Source: Deltaproteobacteria bacterium (GTDB lineage: Bacteria > Myxococcota > Kuafuiibacteriia > Kuafuiibacteriales > Kuafuiibacteriaceae). Taken from it: a DNA stretch of 64,000 bases. Location: assembly GCA_016713425.1 (NCBI GenBank), contig JADJPE010000005.1, positions 4,314,501-4,378,500 of the forward strand, given 5' to 3'. Positions 17,434 through 26,071 of the stretch are shown here, in pieces (position 1 is the first letter of the stretch; each line of letters begins with the position of its first letter). A program made the position numbers and the translations under genes. The notes beneath the pieces are model-generated. The model did not search any database, was not told the DNA's origin, and saw only the letters and a program-made list of their open reading frames with translations.

Positions 17434-18369
17434 GTGATACCGAAGGTCGCGCACTTCATTTGGTACGGTGACCAGTTCCCATGGGTCAATGTCTTGGCGA
17501 TTCGTTCGCTCTGGATGCGGGGCGACGTCGAGCGGATCGTCTTGCATCATGATCAAGATCTGACTGCGACGCCGCATTGGCCGGCGTTGGCTGACATTGA
17601 TACCTTAGAAACGCGGCGTCTCGACCCGGCGAAACTCTTCTCGCGGCTTCCCGTGGATAGGGAGGCCTTGCTGGCGCTTCACGACGGGCTTTCCGCCCCG
17701 AATGCGCGCGCGAACATCGTCCGCGCAGCGATCTTGGCGGACGAGGGTGGCGTGTACCTCGATCTCGACACAATCACCGTGGGGTCGCTCGCGTCGATGC
17801 TTGGGCGCGGGGTTTTCTGCGGAAACGAGCGGATCGTGTTTCCGGCGGAGGTTGCGCGCTCGATGGACCCACGCGTCTTCTTGCGCGCGTTCGGTTTGGT
17901 TGCCTTCCGAGATTTGTGTCGGCGTCTCCCCCGCGGGTGGCGTGTCTTCCGACGACACGAAGATCTCTTCCACCTCGCCGTGAACAACGCGGTCCTGGGT
18001 TCAGAGCCCCGGCATCCGTTCATGCTCGGCCTTCTTTCGGCGATGACAGCCCTTCCGCAAGCGCGCCGCGATGTCCCGTATGCCCTCGGAACGCATCTCC
18101 TCCAGGCGGAGGTCGCGCGGTATGAGGGGACGGATCTGCGGGTCTTGAGCCCCGAGGTTTTTTACCCGCTCGGTCCGGTTGTTTCGCAGCACTGGTTTCG
18201 GCTTGGCTCGTCCGCGCCCCTCCAGCAGGTCTTGCTTCCGAAGACGCTCGTGGTGCACTGGTATGCGTCCGTGAAGACGAAGCGGGTCGTCCCAAGGATC
18301 GACCCTGGTTACGTGCGCACACACGCGCGCCGACAGCTTTTTAGCGCCCTCGCGGCTCAGTTCCTTTGA
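17434..18369 (+). CDS. DXD-motif glycosyltransferase (GT32-like)
   Basis: GT-A-type enzyme resembling the family with alpha-1,6-mannosyltransferase OCH1 and the sugar-binding region with DXD motif. The start MIPKVAHFIWYG is characteristic of this family. The metal/nucleotide-sugar motif is DLDT within ANIVRAAILADEGGVYLDLD. The C-terminal end HWYASV resembles the HxxxxSW end of the family. GTG 17434 was chosen because it puts the family N-terminus at residue 1; upstream frame sequence is a composition artefact. It starts 11 nt after the preceding glycosyltransferase stops, so the two are almost certainly cotranscribed. Confidence 0.8.
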   Translation: MIPKVAHFIWYGDQFPWVNVLAIRSLWMRGDVERIVLHHDQDLTATPHWPALADIDTLETRRLDPAKLFSRLPVDREALLALHDGLSAPNARANIVRAAILADEGGVYLDLDTITVGSLASMLGRGVFCGNERIVFPAEVARSMDPRVFLRAFGLVAFRDLCRRLPRGWRVFRRHEDLFHLAVNNAVLGSEPRHPFMLGLLSAMTALPQARRDVPYALGTHLLQAEVARYEGTDLRVLSPEVFYPLGPVVSQHWFRLGSSAPLQQVLLPKTLVVHWYASVKTKRVVPRIDPGYVRTHARRQLFSALAAQFL

Positions 18370-18414
18370 GCTTCCCTTGAGCTTCCCTTGAGCTTTCTTT
18401 GAGCTTGCTTTGAG
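18366..18414. repeat. 11-bp tandem repeat starting at a stop codon
   Basis: Four to five units of ttgagcttccc, with the later ones diverged to ttgagctttct and ttgagcttgct. The first unit contains the TGA that ends the glycosyltransferase gene, so the stop is effectively duplicated in each unit. It lies between convergent genes. Confidence 0.85.
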
Positions 18415-18481
18415 CCATCGATCCATCCCGGACGGTGGCTTCGGAGGGCTTTTGCACCGGCCGATGGGCAGGGTGACGTAT

Positions 18482-19897
18482 CTACCGGTCGAGCGAGAGG
18501 ATCGCAGAGGCCCGATCAAGCTGCGCGGTTAGGACCTCGACGGCCGCCCGCGTCGTTTGTTCGCGCGCGCTGGTGACGTCCTGATCCGACGCAGTGCCCT
18601 CCAGTTGGCGTTGCTCGGCGTCGACGAGTCGTGCCCTCGCGCGTTCTAGGAATGTCTGCGCGAGGGCCAGGCGCTTCGTCGATCGATGGATCGTCTGCTG
18701 ACTTTCATGGATTGCCTGCCGACGCGCGTCGATGTGCTGGGTGATCCGGGCGTCGATCTCGAGCCTCTGAGCGCGCGCGAGCGCCAGCCGCGACCCGCTC
18801 TGATTCCCATCCCAGAGGGGAAAAGTCAGCCCGACGGAGCCCTGATAAACCGGGAAGAGGTTTGTGGCTTGTCCGCGTAGGCCGGCTTGGGCCGATAGCC
18901 GAAGCACCGGCCGCCAGGACCTCGAGTAGGCCTCGAGGTGGGCTTCGAGGGCCTCGCGTTGGGCGCTCAACATCTGGCCGGCGGCGTCCGCTCTGCTGGC
19001 CGCGTCCGATGCGGCGTTGGCGTCCGAGGGGTCGAGATCGGGGGCCGCGATCTCGAGAAGAAGCGGGTCGGGCCGAGCGTCCGGCTCGAGCGATTGCCCG
19101 ATCGCGGCCTCGACCGAGGCGTGGATGCGCTGGATCCCGTCATCCGCGTAGGCGACGCGGAGCTCGGCGCTTGCGAGCTCCGCATCCAGGGCCAGCAGCA
19201 TGGACGGAGCGAGCGCACCGACTTGGACGCGGGCCTCGAGGTCACGCCGTCGTGCATGGAGGCGATCGAGCGCCGCACGCTCGAATCGCGCACGTTCGCT
19301 CGCCCCGAGCCACTCCAGGTATGCAGCGTCGACGGCCGCAAGAAGATTCGACTTCGTCCGCGCGGCCTCGGCTTTCTTCGCCCCGGTTTCGGCTCGAGCT
19401 GCGCGAAGGAGCGCGTCCGTTCGTCCGAAGTCGTAGATCTTCCAGTCGACGCCGATGAGACCCCCATAGCGAACGTTCGGTTCGAACGCGGCGGCACCCT
19501 GGTCGATGGTCGGTGAGCCTTGAACCAGCACCGGACCATCGAGGCCCGACACCCCGGGCGACAGCTCGATCAGTTGCCCGCCGGGTGACACGGAGGTGTC
19601 GAGGGTGGCGGCGATTGTAGGCATGCGACCGGCGGATGCGATGGACTCTTGGGCTTCGGCCTGGGCGATGCGCGTGCGGTCGACAACCAGCTCGGGACGC
19701 TGTTTGAGCGCCCGAGCCCGAAGATCGGGGAGGGTCACGATGCCACGACCTGACTCAGGGCGCTCTGGGGTCGATTCGACCGGTGCGGCCTCGGTCATGG
19801 TCGCTGTGGCCGCCAACACGAGCATCGAGACGAGGCCACATTTGTGTACGGAAAACCTCCGCATCATCGGGAGGTCGCGACGAACGGGATGGCGCAT
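18482..19897 (-). CDS. TolC-family outer-membrane efflux protein
   Basis: Outer-membrane channel subunit of a tripartite efflux or type I export system. A signal peptide precedes AAPVESTPE (hydrophobic core LVSMLVLAATAT). The mature part contains two internally similar halves rich in long Ala/Leu/Arg helices with periodic coiled-coil character and the short beta-forming segments YGGLIGVDWKIYDFG and YQGSVGLTFPLWDGN, the WxxFDGG-like landmarks of the TolC/OEP fold. The length of 471 residues is normal. No membrane-fusion or pump gene is adjacent, so partners must be encoded elsewhere. The first of two N-terminal Met positions was used; starting at MMRR (19867) would also leave a signal peptide. 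Confidence 0.85.
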   Translation of the reverse strand: MRHPVRRDLPMMRRFSVHKCGLVSMLVLAATATMTEAAPVESTPERPESGRGIVTLPDLRARALKQRPELVVDRTRIAQAEAQESIASAGRMPTIAATLDTSVSPGGQLIELSPGVSGLDGPVLVQGSPTIDQGAAAFEPNVRYGGLIGVDWKIYDFGRTDALLRAARAETGAKKAEAARTKSNLLAAVDAAYLEWLGASERARFERAALDRLHARRRDLEARVQVGALAPSMLLALDAELASAELRVAYADDGIQRIHASVEAAIGQSLEPDARPDPLLLEIAAPDLDPSDANAASDAASRADAAGQMLSAQREALEAHLEAYSRSWRPVLRLSAQAGLRGQATNLFPVYQGSVGLTFPLWDGNQSGSRLALARAQRLEIDARITQHIDARRQAIHESQQTIHRSTKRLALAQTFLERARARLVDAEQRQLEGTASDQDVTSAREQTTRAAVEVLTAQLDRASAILSLDR

Positions 19898-20015
19898 GCC
19901 GGCCCAGCATCTTCGCTTGCCGACGACCGATCAACAGGATTGGAGGCCCGGTGGGCTCGATCACGCCTGCGAACGTCGGGAGGCAAGCGGGGCGCCTTTG
20001 CGCTAGGCTCGAGCT

Positions 20016-21209
20016 ATGAGAGCGGATCTGTTCGCCCGCCGCCGGGGTCTCGGGGCGGGCATGCCACACGCTGGTGTCTCGATCGGTCTGATGGCCACGT
20101 TGTCGGCCGCGTTGTCGGCCGCGTTGTTGCTCGGTGGACGACGCGAGGCCGAAGCGGTCCCCGCCCCCGCCCCTACGGGGACGGCTTCGGGCGTCGCTGC
20201 GGCCGGACAAGCAGCCGCCTCAACAGCGGGCGACGACCGCCGATGGTATGCACACCCCGACTGTCTTCGCGCTCAGGGCGAGGTCGTCGGGCGGGATGCG
20301 ACCCAGGCGATGGCGGCGATTCAGGCACTCGAGAAATCGCCGAGTGTGGAGCTTCAGGCCTGCGCCCATTGGTTGATGATTCCGTTCGGCGTCAATGAGC
20401 TCGTGTTTCAGGGCAAGAGCCCGGCGCTTCATCTTCGAACCGAAGCCCGCCTCGAGGCCTTGTTCCGATTTGCGATGAAGCATGCGCGCGAGTATCCGCA
20501 CCTTCGCGATCTAGCGATCGAAGCACGCATGCGGCGGGTTCGTCTCCTCATCGAGATGAAGGAACGAGATCGTGCGGTGAAGGAGGCCAAGTTGGTCGAG
20601 AAGATGCTCGCATCGCGCGCTGCGTCCCCACAGACGCCGAGTTGGCAATACGCGCGAGGGGCCACCGATCTTGCGATTGGCTCTACGAGCTGGCCGTTGC
20701 GTGTGCTTGCGTCGGCGGCTGGCATCAAGGGGGACGCGGAGCGCGGGTATCGACTGCTCAACGGACTCAAGGCGACGAACACGGTGTATCGAGCGGAGGC
20801 ACTCGATGTTCTCCACTTCTTCGCGGAACAAGACGAGGAGAAGCCGAGCGCGCGAACTTTGGCGTTGGTCGCGGAACGCGCGCGCGCGCTCCCCAAGAGC
20901 GCCTACTATGCGCTCGATTTGGCCGAGTCATGGGCGGCTCTCGGGCGATGGGATGAGGCTGAACAGGCGCTTGCCAGCGTGCGTGGTGTCTTGGCTGAAT
21001 CGCCGGACGCGTGGAGCCCGCGCCTGAGACGGCGCATCTACTACGTCATGGCACGCTGCGCGGCGGAGCGAGAGGACTTTGCGACAGCTCAGGCTGAGCT
21101 CTCGCGCGCATCAAAAGAACAGTGGGGCGGATACGCGGAAATGATCGCCGCCCTTCAAGTCGAGCTCGATCGCAACCGTGTCACCGAACATGCGACAGGC
21201 ACCGACTAA
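20016..21209 (+). CDS. Secreted or anchored TPR-like protein of unknown function
   Basis: An N-terminal hydrophobic segment (GVSIGLMATLSAALSAALLLGG) suggests export or membrane anchoring, followed by an Ala/Pro/Thr-rich linker. From about residue 70 the protein is all-helical, with pairs of amphipathic helices of TPR-like length, for example YYALDLAESWAALGRWDEAE and RIYYVMARCAAEREDFATAQ near the C-terminus. No catalytic motif is visible. It is divergent from the TolC-like gene (118 bp between starts) and convergent with the lipoprotein gene downstream. I do not recognise the specific family; an adaptor role is only a guess from the fold. Confidence 0.7.
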   Translation: MRADLFARRRGLGAGMPHAGVSIGLMATLSAALSAALLLGGRREAEAVPAPAPTGTASGVAAAGQAAASTAGDDRRWYAHPDCLRAQGEVVGRDATQAMAAIQALEKSPSVELQACAHWLMIPFGVNELVFQGKSPALHLRTEARLEALFRFAMKHAREYPHLRDLAIEARMRRVRLLIEMKERDRAVKEAKLVEKMLASRAASPQTPSWQYARGATDLAIGSTSWPLRVLASAAGIKGDAERGYRLLNGLKATNTVYRAEALDVLHFFAEQDEEKPSARTLALVAERARALPKSAYYALDLAESWAALGRWDEAEQALASVRGVLAESPDAWSPRLRRRIYYVMARCAAEREDFATAQAELSRASKEQWGGYAEMIAALQVELDRNRVTEHATGTD

Positions 21210-21257
21210 ACTTGGCACGTGCGCGCGCGAAAGCGGCCTGAGCGCGAGAGCTGCGAG

Positions 21258-22316
21258 TCAGGGCTTGGCGCGGAGCATCGGGGGACGTCTTGGGCTCGAG
21301 CGCCCTCGGTGGGCAGCTTCGCCGAGGCGTTTGCGCCGCCACTTCGCCATTTCTTGGCTGAGGTTCGCTTCTATTGGGCTCAGCTTGCGTGGCTTGAGCG
21401 CGGATGAGATGGCTCGCAAGGAACTGTCTTGCCGAACGACAGGCGCTTGTACGTACCAGGGACTGCCCGCGCCACCGTAGATCAGGAACGTGAGAGTGCC
21501 GATCGAAGCGTCGCGAACCGATCCGGTGAACTTGCGCCAGTGAATGCCCTCGAGCGAGACCGCTTCGTTCGCGGCATCGAGTGTGAGCTCATAGACCCGT
21601 TCCTCGCCCGTCGAAGCAAGGGTCATGATCAGCGCGGGACGGATGTCCTCGAACGTGGCTGCGTCGGTGAGGTTGCGACCCACCCAAACCGAAACTCGAA
21701 GTGGGGGGGCGGAGGCCATGACCGAGCCCATCAGGGCCGATTCGACACTTCCGTCCAACAACACCGTGGGCTGGCCGGCTGGAGACTGCCCGAACACCCG
21801 GTAGCGAGGGGCGATGTAACGTGGTTGGGACGAGATGTTGCCGATGGCGAGCCAATTCTGGGCCAGCAGGTCGAACTGAGAATTCAGGACGAGGTTGTCG
21901 ACCGGAACTTCGCCAAAAAGCTTGACCTCGCGGAGTGTTCGCAGCGGCGGGCCTGCATCCGCGGCCGCAGCATCCAGCGTCGCGGCGTCCTCGGATCCTC
22001 CGTCCGCGGTTGAGGTGGCGCCGTCGCTCGCCGAGGAGGCGTCTGCGTCCTGAGCGTCGACCATGCCTCCGTCGAGCGTTGCCCCATCGTCGGGGGTCTC
22101 GACATCACCCGCCAGGGCGTCGGGTGCCGTGGTTCTCGCGTCCTCGGAGATCGTCGCGTCGTCGAGCACCGTCGAGCCGCCCCCGTCGGGGGTCGTCGCG
22201 TTCGACTCCGGTGATGAGCCGCAGGCGATGAGGGTGGCGAAGAGCAAGGTGCTGAAGGTGAACGCCCAAGTGGTCAAGCGCGGGGCAACAAGAGTTTGGG
22301 TTGAATGTCGGTGCAT
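21258..22316 (-). CDS. Putative lipoprotein with Asp/Ala/Gly-rich linker
   Basis: ATG 22316 gives a lipoprotein signal (FSTLLFATLIAC, Cys as lipidation site) followed by a disordered Asp/Ala/Gly/Thr-rich linker of about 90 residues, the style commonly seen in myxobacterial surface lipoproteins. A C-terminal domain of about 190 residues, predicted mainly beta, begins near DNLVLNSQFDL and resembles a carbohydrate-binding or jelly-roll module, though I cannot name the family. The upstream S41-like gene stops 11 nt before this start and the GAGG ribosome-binding site overlaps that stop, so the two are coupled and may act together at the cell surface. The last residues are basic and low in complexity. 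Confidence 0.75.
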   Translation of the reverse strand: MHRHSTQTLVAPRLTTWAFTFSTLLFATLIACGSSPESNATTPDGGGSTVLDDATISEDARTTAPDALAGDVETPDDGATLDGGMVDAQDADASSASDGATSTADGGSEDAATLDAAAADAGPPLRTLREVKLFGEVPVDNLVLNSQFDLLAQNWLAIGNISSQPRYIAPRYRVFGQSPAGQPTVLLDGSVESALMGSVMASAPPLRVSVWVGRNLTDAATFEDIRPALIMTLASTGEERVYELTLDAANEAVSLEGIHWRKFTGSVRDASIGTLTFLIYGGAGSPWYVQAPVVRQDSSLRAISSALKPRKLSPIEANLSQEMAKWRRKRLGEAAHRGRSSPRRPPMLRAKP

Positions 22317-22327
22317 GGATGAAAACC

Positions 22328-24670
22328 TCACTCTGCTCGGAGCCAAGCGGTTGCGGCTTGGACAACCGTGTCGATGTCGCGGATCGCGTCACTCTGGCGC
22401 TGGAGGACGAGCTCATGCGGCGCCACCCCGGTCGAGGTTTGGAACTCGAGGTTTCGGTCGAGGTAGGCGTCGCGGAAAATGGTGTCCTGAACCTGGATGC
22501 TGCCGCCGGACAGCTCGTAGCCGACCGCAGGCAAAGACCAGATCACCCCGAAGGCGCCCGCGGTGGGGGCGCCCCCGAAGATTCGTGTGGCGCCGGTCCG
22601 CCGATAGGTTGCGAGCTTCGTGACGTAATCGTTCCCCGAGATGTCGAAGCCGACCAGGATGGCCAGGCGCGAGGTTTCGGCCGCGGCCGTTTGCTCACCC
22701 CCGCCAAGTTGCCAGTCGATGAAGTTCCCGCAGTCGTTCCAGCCGCCCTCCGTCGAAGCCTGGGATGCACAGCTCTGAAGGCGCCTCAGCATCGGCTCAT
22801 CGATCGGCTGCGCCGTCTGGGTAATGAGCGCCATGCGATCGAAATCTTGAGGACCCACCAAGTAGCTCATGAGGTGGTCGACGGCGTCGATGCCTCCCCC
22901 GTACCCGGTTCGTTGATCGAGGATGAGTCTTTCGGGCGACGAGGACAGCGCATCGGTGACCGCCTGAAACCATCGTCGCCCCGCTCTCGAGTAGCCCGAG
23001 GGGACGCCATTGATCTGGAGTGTTCGGATTCCGTCTTCGTCCTGGCTCCCGGCAAACGCGTATTGGGTTCCGGCGGGTTCGGCAAAGGCTCGGTGAAAGC
23101 GATAGTCGCAGGTGATGTCATCCGCGAGCCATCCCGGCGATGACCCCTGCCACGCGCTGGCCTCCGCTTGGCCCAGGTCGATGTCGATGAACGTGACCTC
23201 GTCCGGCGCGCAGTGCTGCACGGGCGTTCTGGGCGCACAGGTCGGCCGCGCGAAGCGAAGGACCGATCCGATGGTTGCGGCTGCGTTGAGCACCATCGGC
23301 GCCGTGACGACGGCGCGGGCATCGGCATCGCCGAAGTAAGCGATGTATCGGCGGGCCGCGTCCGAGTATTCGGCGACGCTCATCCCGTCGATCGAAACGA
23401 GGGCGTCTCCGATCTCGACCTGTCGGGCGATCTCGCTGGTGGCCGAGGTTGCGAAGACCAGCGGATACTGCCCGCCCTCGGGCAGCATGTCTCCCTCGCC
23501 GAGATGCACGCAGATTCCGGTCGCGCGCTGGGCCGGATAGCGCGAGATCGGTGGACTTAGGTGGCCATCTTCGAGGCGCGCAAGCGCGGCGCTCAACGCC
23601 GTCTGGTATCGCGCGGATGAAGTCTCTTGGGCGAGGGCAGAAAGCGCCGCGCGAACGCTTGGCAGCTCAGCGGCCCCGTGACGTCCACCCTCGAGGTGAG
23701 CGAGCTCGAAGCTTCGCCGGGCGAGATAGTCGGATCGCATCGTTGGGTTGATGAACATCGGACCGTCGGACGCCGTGGCGTCGACGCATCGACCCAGCAT
23801 GCATGCGCCGGCTTCGCCGCAGATTGCGGCCTCGGTCGAGAGATTGCACGTCGAGCTGGGCACGGAGGCCGGACCGAGGTCTTCGACCGAGATCGCGTCG
23901 ATCCAGGTCAGGGCCGAGGGGTCGTCGTCGCCTGTGGCCTGCGTCCAGTCGTGCATGTTCGATGCGAGGTAGATGTACGCAGGATCGATCTCGCCGCCGA
24001 GGGAGAAGTCGATGGGACCGCTCGTCCACTCGTTCCATCCATCGTCGGTGCCTCGCCCAGTGAGCTGAAACGGGAGGTCAGCGAGGGGTTCTGTATGGCT
24101 CGCAGCCCAAACCACGTGCGCTGCAAACTGTTGCCCGTGTGCACGTTGCCAGAAGCGAATCTCCACGCGTCGTCCTCGAAGGTAGGCGACCGACGGGAAC
24201 GCGGGGAGGATCAACGCGCCCTCTGCCACTGGGCCTCCAAGGGCGATGGCGCTCGTGCCCTCGATGCCGGTGCCGACGCGCAGCAAGGCCAAATCGCTCG
24301 CGCTTACCGTGTTGCCGTCGGCGTCGAACGCCGCGAACACATCGAGGGACTCATGGGCTTCAAAGCCAAACGCGAGGGCAGAACCGCTCAGATCCATGAC
24401 GCCGCGCCGTTCATCGAAATGCGCGGCGTGCGCTTTCGACGCCTGAAGCGCGAAGAGCGCGGCCATCGTCGCGGCGATCGCGATCACCCTTCGGAAGCTT
24501 TGGCGCGGCGCGGCCTCCGCCGAATGCGCGCGGTGTGTCCCAGGCGCGCGGCAAGTGGGACGAGGACCACGAGCAGGACGAGGAGGACGACTCTGACAAC
24601 ATCCAAGATCAAGATGCGAGTGTCGGCCGAGTCGCGAGGGCGGAGCAGTCAGGCTTCTGCGCAGAACCAC
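22328..24670 (-). CDS. Exported S41-like peptidase-domain protein
   Basis: A predicted secreted protein: a hydrophobic segment (VIAIAATMAALFALQASKAHA) ends in a plausible signal-peptidase site. It is followed by a beta-rich region, a Cys-containing stretch (CNLSTEAAICGEAGACM), a helical segment ending LARLEDGHLSPP as in S41 N-terminal bundles, a PDZ-like IGDALVSIDGMSV, and the S41 core (LILDQRTGYGGGIDAVDHL, AILVGFDISGNDYV, GATRIFGGAPTAG). The Ser in DISGNDY lies where the S41 nucleophile is expected; the usual Lys partner is not obvious, so activity is uncertain. The start is unclear: GTG 24670 gives an atypically long basic leader, GTG 24487 gives a shorter signal peptide. Confidence 0.72.
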   Translation of the reverse strand: MVLRRSLTAPPSRLGRHSHLDLGCCQSRPPRPARGPRPTCRAPGTHRAHSAEAAPRQSFRRVIAIAATMAALFALQASKAHAAHFDERRGVMDLSGSALAFGFEAHESLDVFAAFDADGNTVSASDLALLRVGTGIEGTSAIALGGPVAEGALILPAFPSVAYLRGRRVEIRFWQRAHGQQFAAHVVWAASHTEPLADLPFQLTGRGTDDGWNEWTSGPIDFSLGGEIDPAYIYLASNMHDWTQATGDDDPSALTWIDAISVEDLGPASVPSSTCNLSTEAAICGEAGACMLGRCVDATASDGPMFINPTMRSDYLARRSFELAHLEGGRHGAAELPSVRAALSALAQETSSARYQTALSAALARLEDGHLSPPISRYPAQRATGICVHLGEGDMLPEGGQYPLVFATSATSEIARQVEIGDALVSIDGMSVAEYSDAARRYIAYFGDADARAVVTAPMVLNAAATIGSVLRFARPTCAPRTPVQHCAPDEVTFIDIDLGQAEASAWQGSSPGWLADDITCDYRFHRAFAEPAGTQYAFAGSQDEDGIRTLQINGVPSGYSRAGRRWFQAVTDALSSSPERLILDQRTGYGGGIDAVDHLMSYLVGPQDFDRMALITQTAQPIDEPMLRRLQSCASQASTEGGWNDCGNFIDWQLGGGEQTAAAETSRLAILVGFDISGNDYVTKLATYRRTGATRIFGGAPTAGAFGVIWSLPAVGYELSGGSIQVQDTIFRDAYLDRNLEFQTSTGVAPHELVLQRQSDAIRDIDTVVQAATAWLRAE

Positions 24671-24807
24671 CGACGATGGCTAGCACGGTCCGCAAAAGAC
24701 CGACCATCGGTCATGTGGGTTCTAGTGTGGCCAAAAGCGCGTCTTGTCGTTGTGAGGAGGCAGGGAGGTCGCGGGGGAAGGCGAGGTGTGGTTGCGGACT
24801 CGCTGGA

Positions 24808-24823
24808 CCATTCTCAATAATGG
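24808..24823. promoter_or_regulatory. Small palindrome upstream of the bacteriohemerythrin gene
   Basis: CCATT and AATGG halves are separated by 6 bp (ctcaat), 60 bp before the start codon at 24884, in a local AT-rich patch. It could be an operator, but I recognise no regulator consensus and the pairing may be chance. Confidence 0.25.
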
Positions 24824-24883
24824 CTGACTTCAATCGTAGTTTTTCTCTCGTGCGTCCGTGGAACGCGTTGGAGGTGCTTTGAC

Positions 24884-25315
24884 ATGGCAATTATTCGGTG
24901 GGGCGATGAGTGGCGGACCGGTGACGCAATGGTCGATGACCAGCATCGTGGTCTCTTCGAGATCGTCAACGATCTTCATGAGGCCGTGCATTCTGGGGCC
25001 GGACAAGAGGCCGCGGTCGCGACCGTCACGGCGCTGGTGTCGTACGTGATCAAGCACTTCCGAGCCGAAGAGGCCCTCATGAAGAAGCACCGGTACCCCG
25101 AGTTCCTCGCTCACTGCACGTTGCACGAGAATTTGACTCGTGAGGTGCGGGAGCTGCTGACGAAGGTTCGGGCTGGGGAACCGGTGCCGCTCGACGAGCT
25201 GTCTGAGTTTGCGGCGAAATGGTTGGCTGAGCACATCGATCTCCATGACAAGCGCATGGTGGCCTGGGTGCGCGCCCGAAAGGCGGAGATGAGCCCGGAC
25301 GTGGTACGGGCATGA
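24884..25315 (+). CDS. Bacteriohemerythrin
   Basis: Small cytoplasmic di-iron O2-binding protein of the hemerythrin fold. The ligand set is complete in order: DDQH near residue 21, KHFRAEE (His and Glu), HCTLHENL (His), and EHIDLHD (His and Asp). The length of 143 residues is typical for single-domain bacteriohemerythrins, which store or deliver oxygen or sense it. The start is well supported by GGAGGT at 24871-24876, 7 nt before ATG. It stands alone on the plus strand between minus-strand genes, with its own leader of about 210 bp. Confidence 0.93.
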   Translation: MAIIRWGDEWRTGDAMVDDQHRGLFEIVNDLHEAVHSGAGQEAAVATVTALVSYVIKHFRAEEALMKKHRYPEFLAHCTLHENLTREVRELLTKVRAGEPVPLDELSEFAAKWLAEHIDLHDKRMVAWVRARKAEMSPDVVRA

Positions 25316-25355
25316 TCGGGCCTTCGCGCGATGTGCGTGCGTGGCGAGTGCGCCG

Positions 25356-25895
25356 TTAGTCTTCTTCGAAAGAAGAGGCTGTCGTGTATCCTTCGACCGG
25401 GATCTTTTCGTCGATTCCGTCGATGGCCAGCGATGCGCGGAAGCCGACGATGAATCGATCCGAGGCGCAGTGGTGCGATGTCACCTCGAGCTTCATCTGG
25501 ACAGGCAGCGAAAGGCGACTCCAGAGCGACGGGCGCTTTCCGAGAGAGCATGCCTCGACCTCGTCGGAGCCACCCGATTTGCTTAGATCTCGATTAAGCT
25601 CGATCTCTTCGGACAAAACGTCGATCTCCTCGTTGCTGAGTTCCACGGCGTGAGGACCTAGGAGCGTCTGGACCGTCGCGCGGACGTGTACGGGCCGCAC
25701 GGTCTCGCCGAGAGTTCTCTTCTTGAGCGCTTCCGGAAAAGCCGTGAGCGCGGTGATCGCATCGTGCCTCCGCTCGGCGGCGAGATAGGCTCGGCGCATT
25801 CGATGCCCAATAAGGGCCAACGCGCCGAGAGCCACCAAGATGATCAACCACTTGGTGAGACCTCCGGACGGCTCCTTGGCGGGGGGAACGTACAT
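25356..25895 (-). CDS. Small single-pass membrane protein of unknown function
   Basis: 179 residues with one N-terminal transmembrane helix (WLIILVALGALALIGH) after a short hydrophilic leader, then a soluble domain of about 145 residues with mixed helix and strand, ending acidic (SSFEED). Cys residues occur in VEACSLG and SHHCASD. No motif identifies a family. It is convergent with the bacteriohemerythrin gene and upstream of nothing obvious. No good ribosome-binding site precedes ATG 25895, so the start is tentative. Confidence 0.6.
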   Translation of the reverse strand: MYVPPAKEPSGGLTKWLIILVALGALALIGHRMRRAYLAAERRHDAITALTAFPEALKKRTLGETVRPVHVRATVQTLLGPHAVELSNEEIDVLSEEIELNRDLSKSGGSDEVEACSLGKRPSLWSRLSLPVQMKLEVTSHHCASDRFIVGFRASLAIDGIDEKIPVEGYTTASSFEED

Positions 25896-26071
25896 CGTTC
25901 ATGGGTATTGCACGAAGCTCCGATGGCGTCGAGGGACGGTCTTCGGCGTCAGTCAAAGGCACGAGCGGCTCGGCGAGGCGAAGCGGGGTGAGCGCGAGGT
26001 GACCGCGGGGCCTGTCTGGTCGCCGCTTGCACACGATCGACGTGACCGGGATACCGCGTGCGGCGTGGCGT

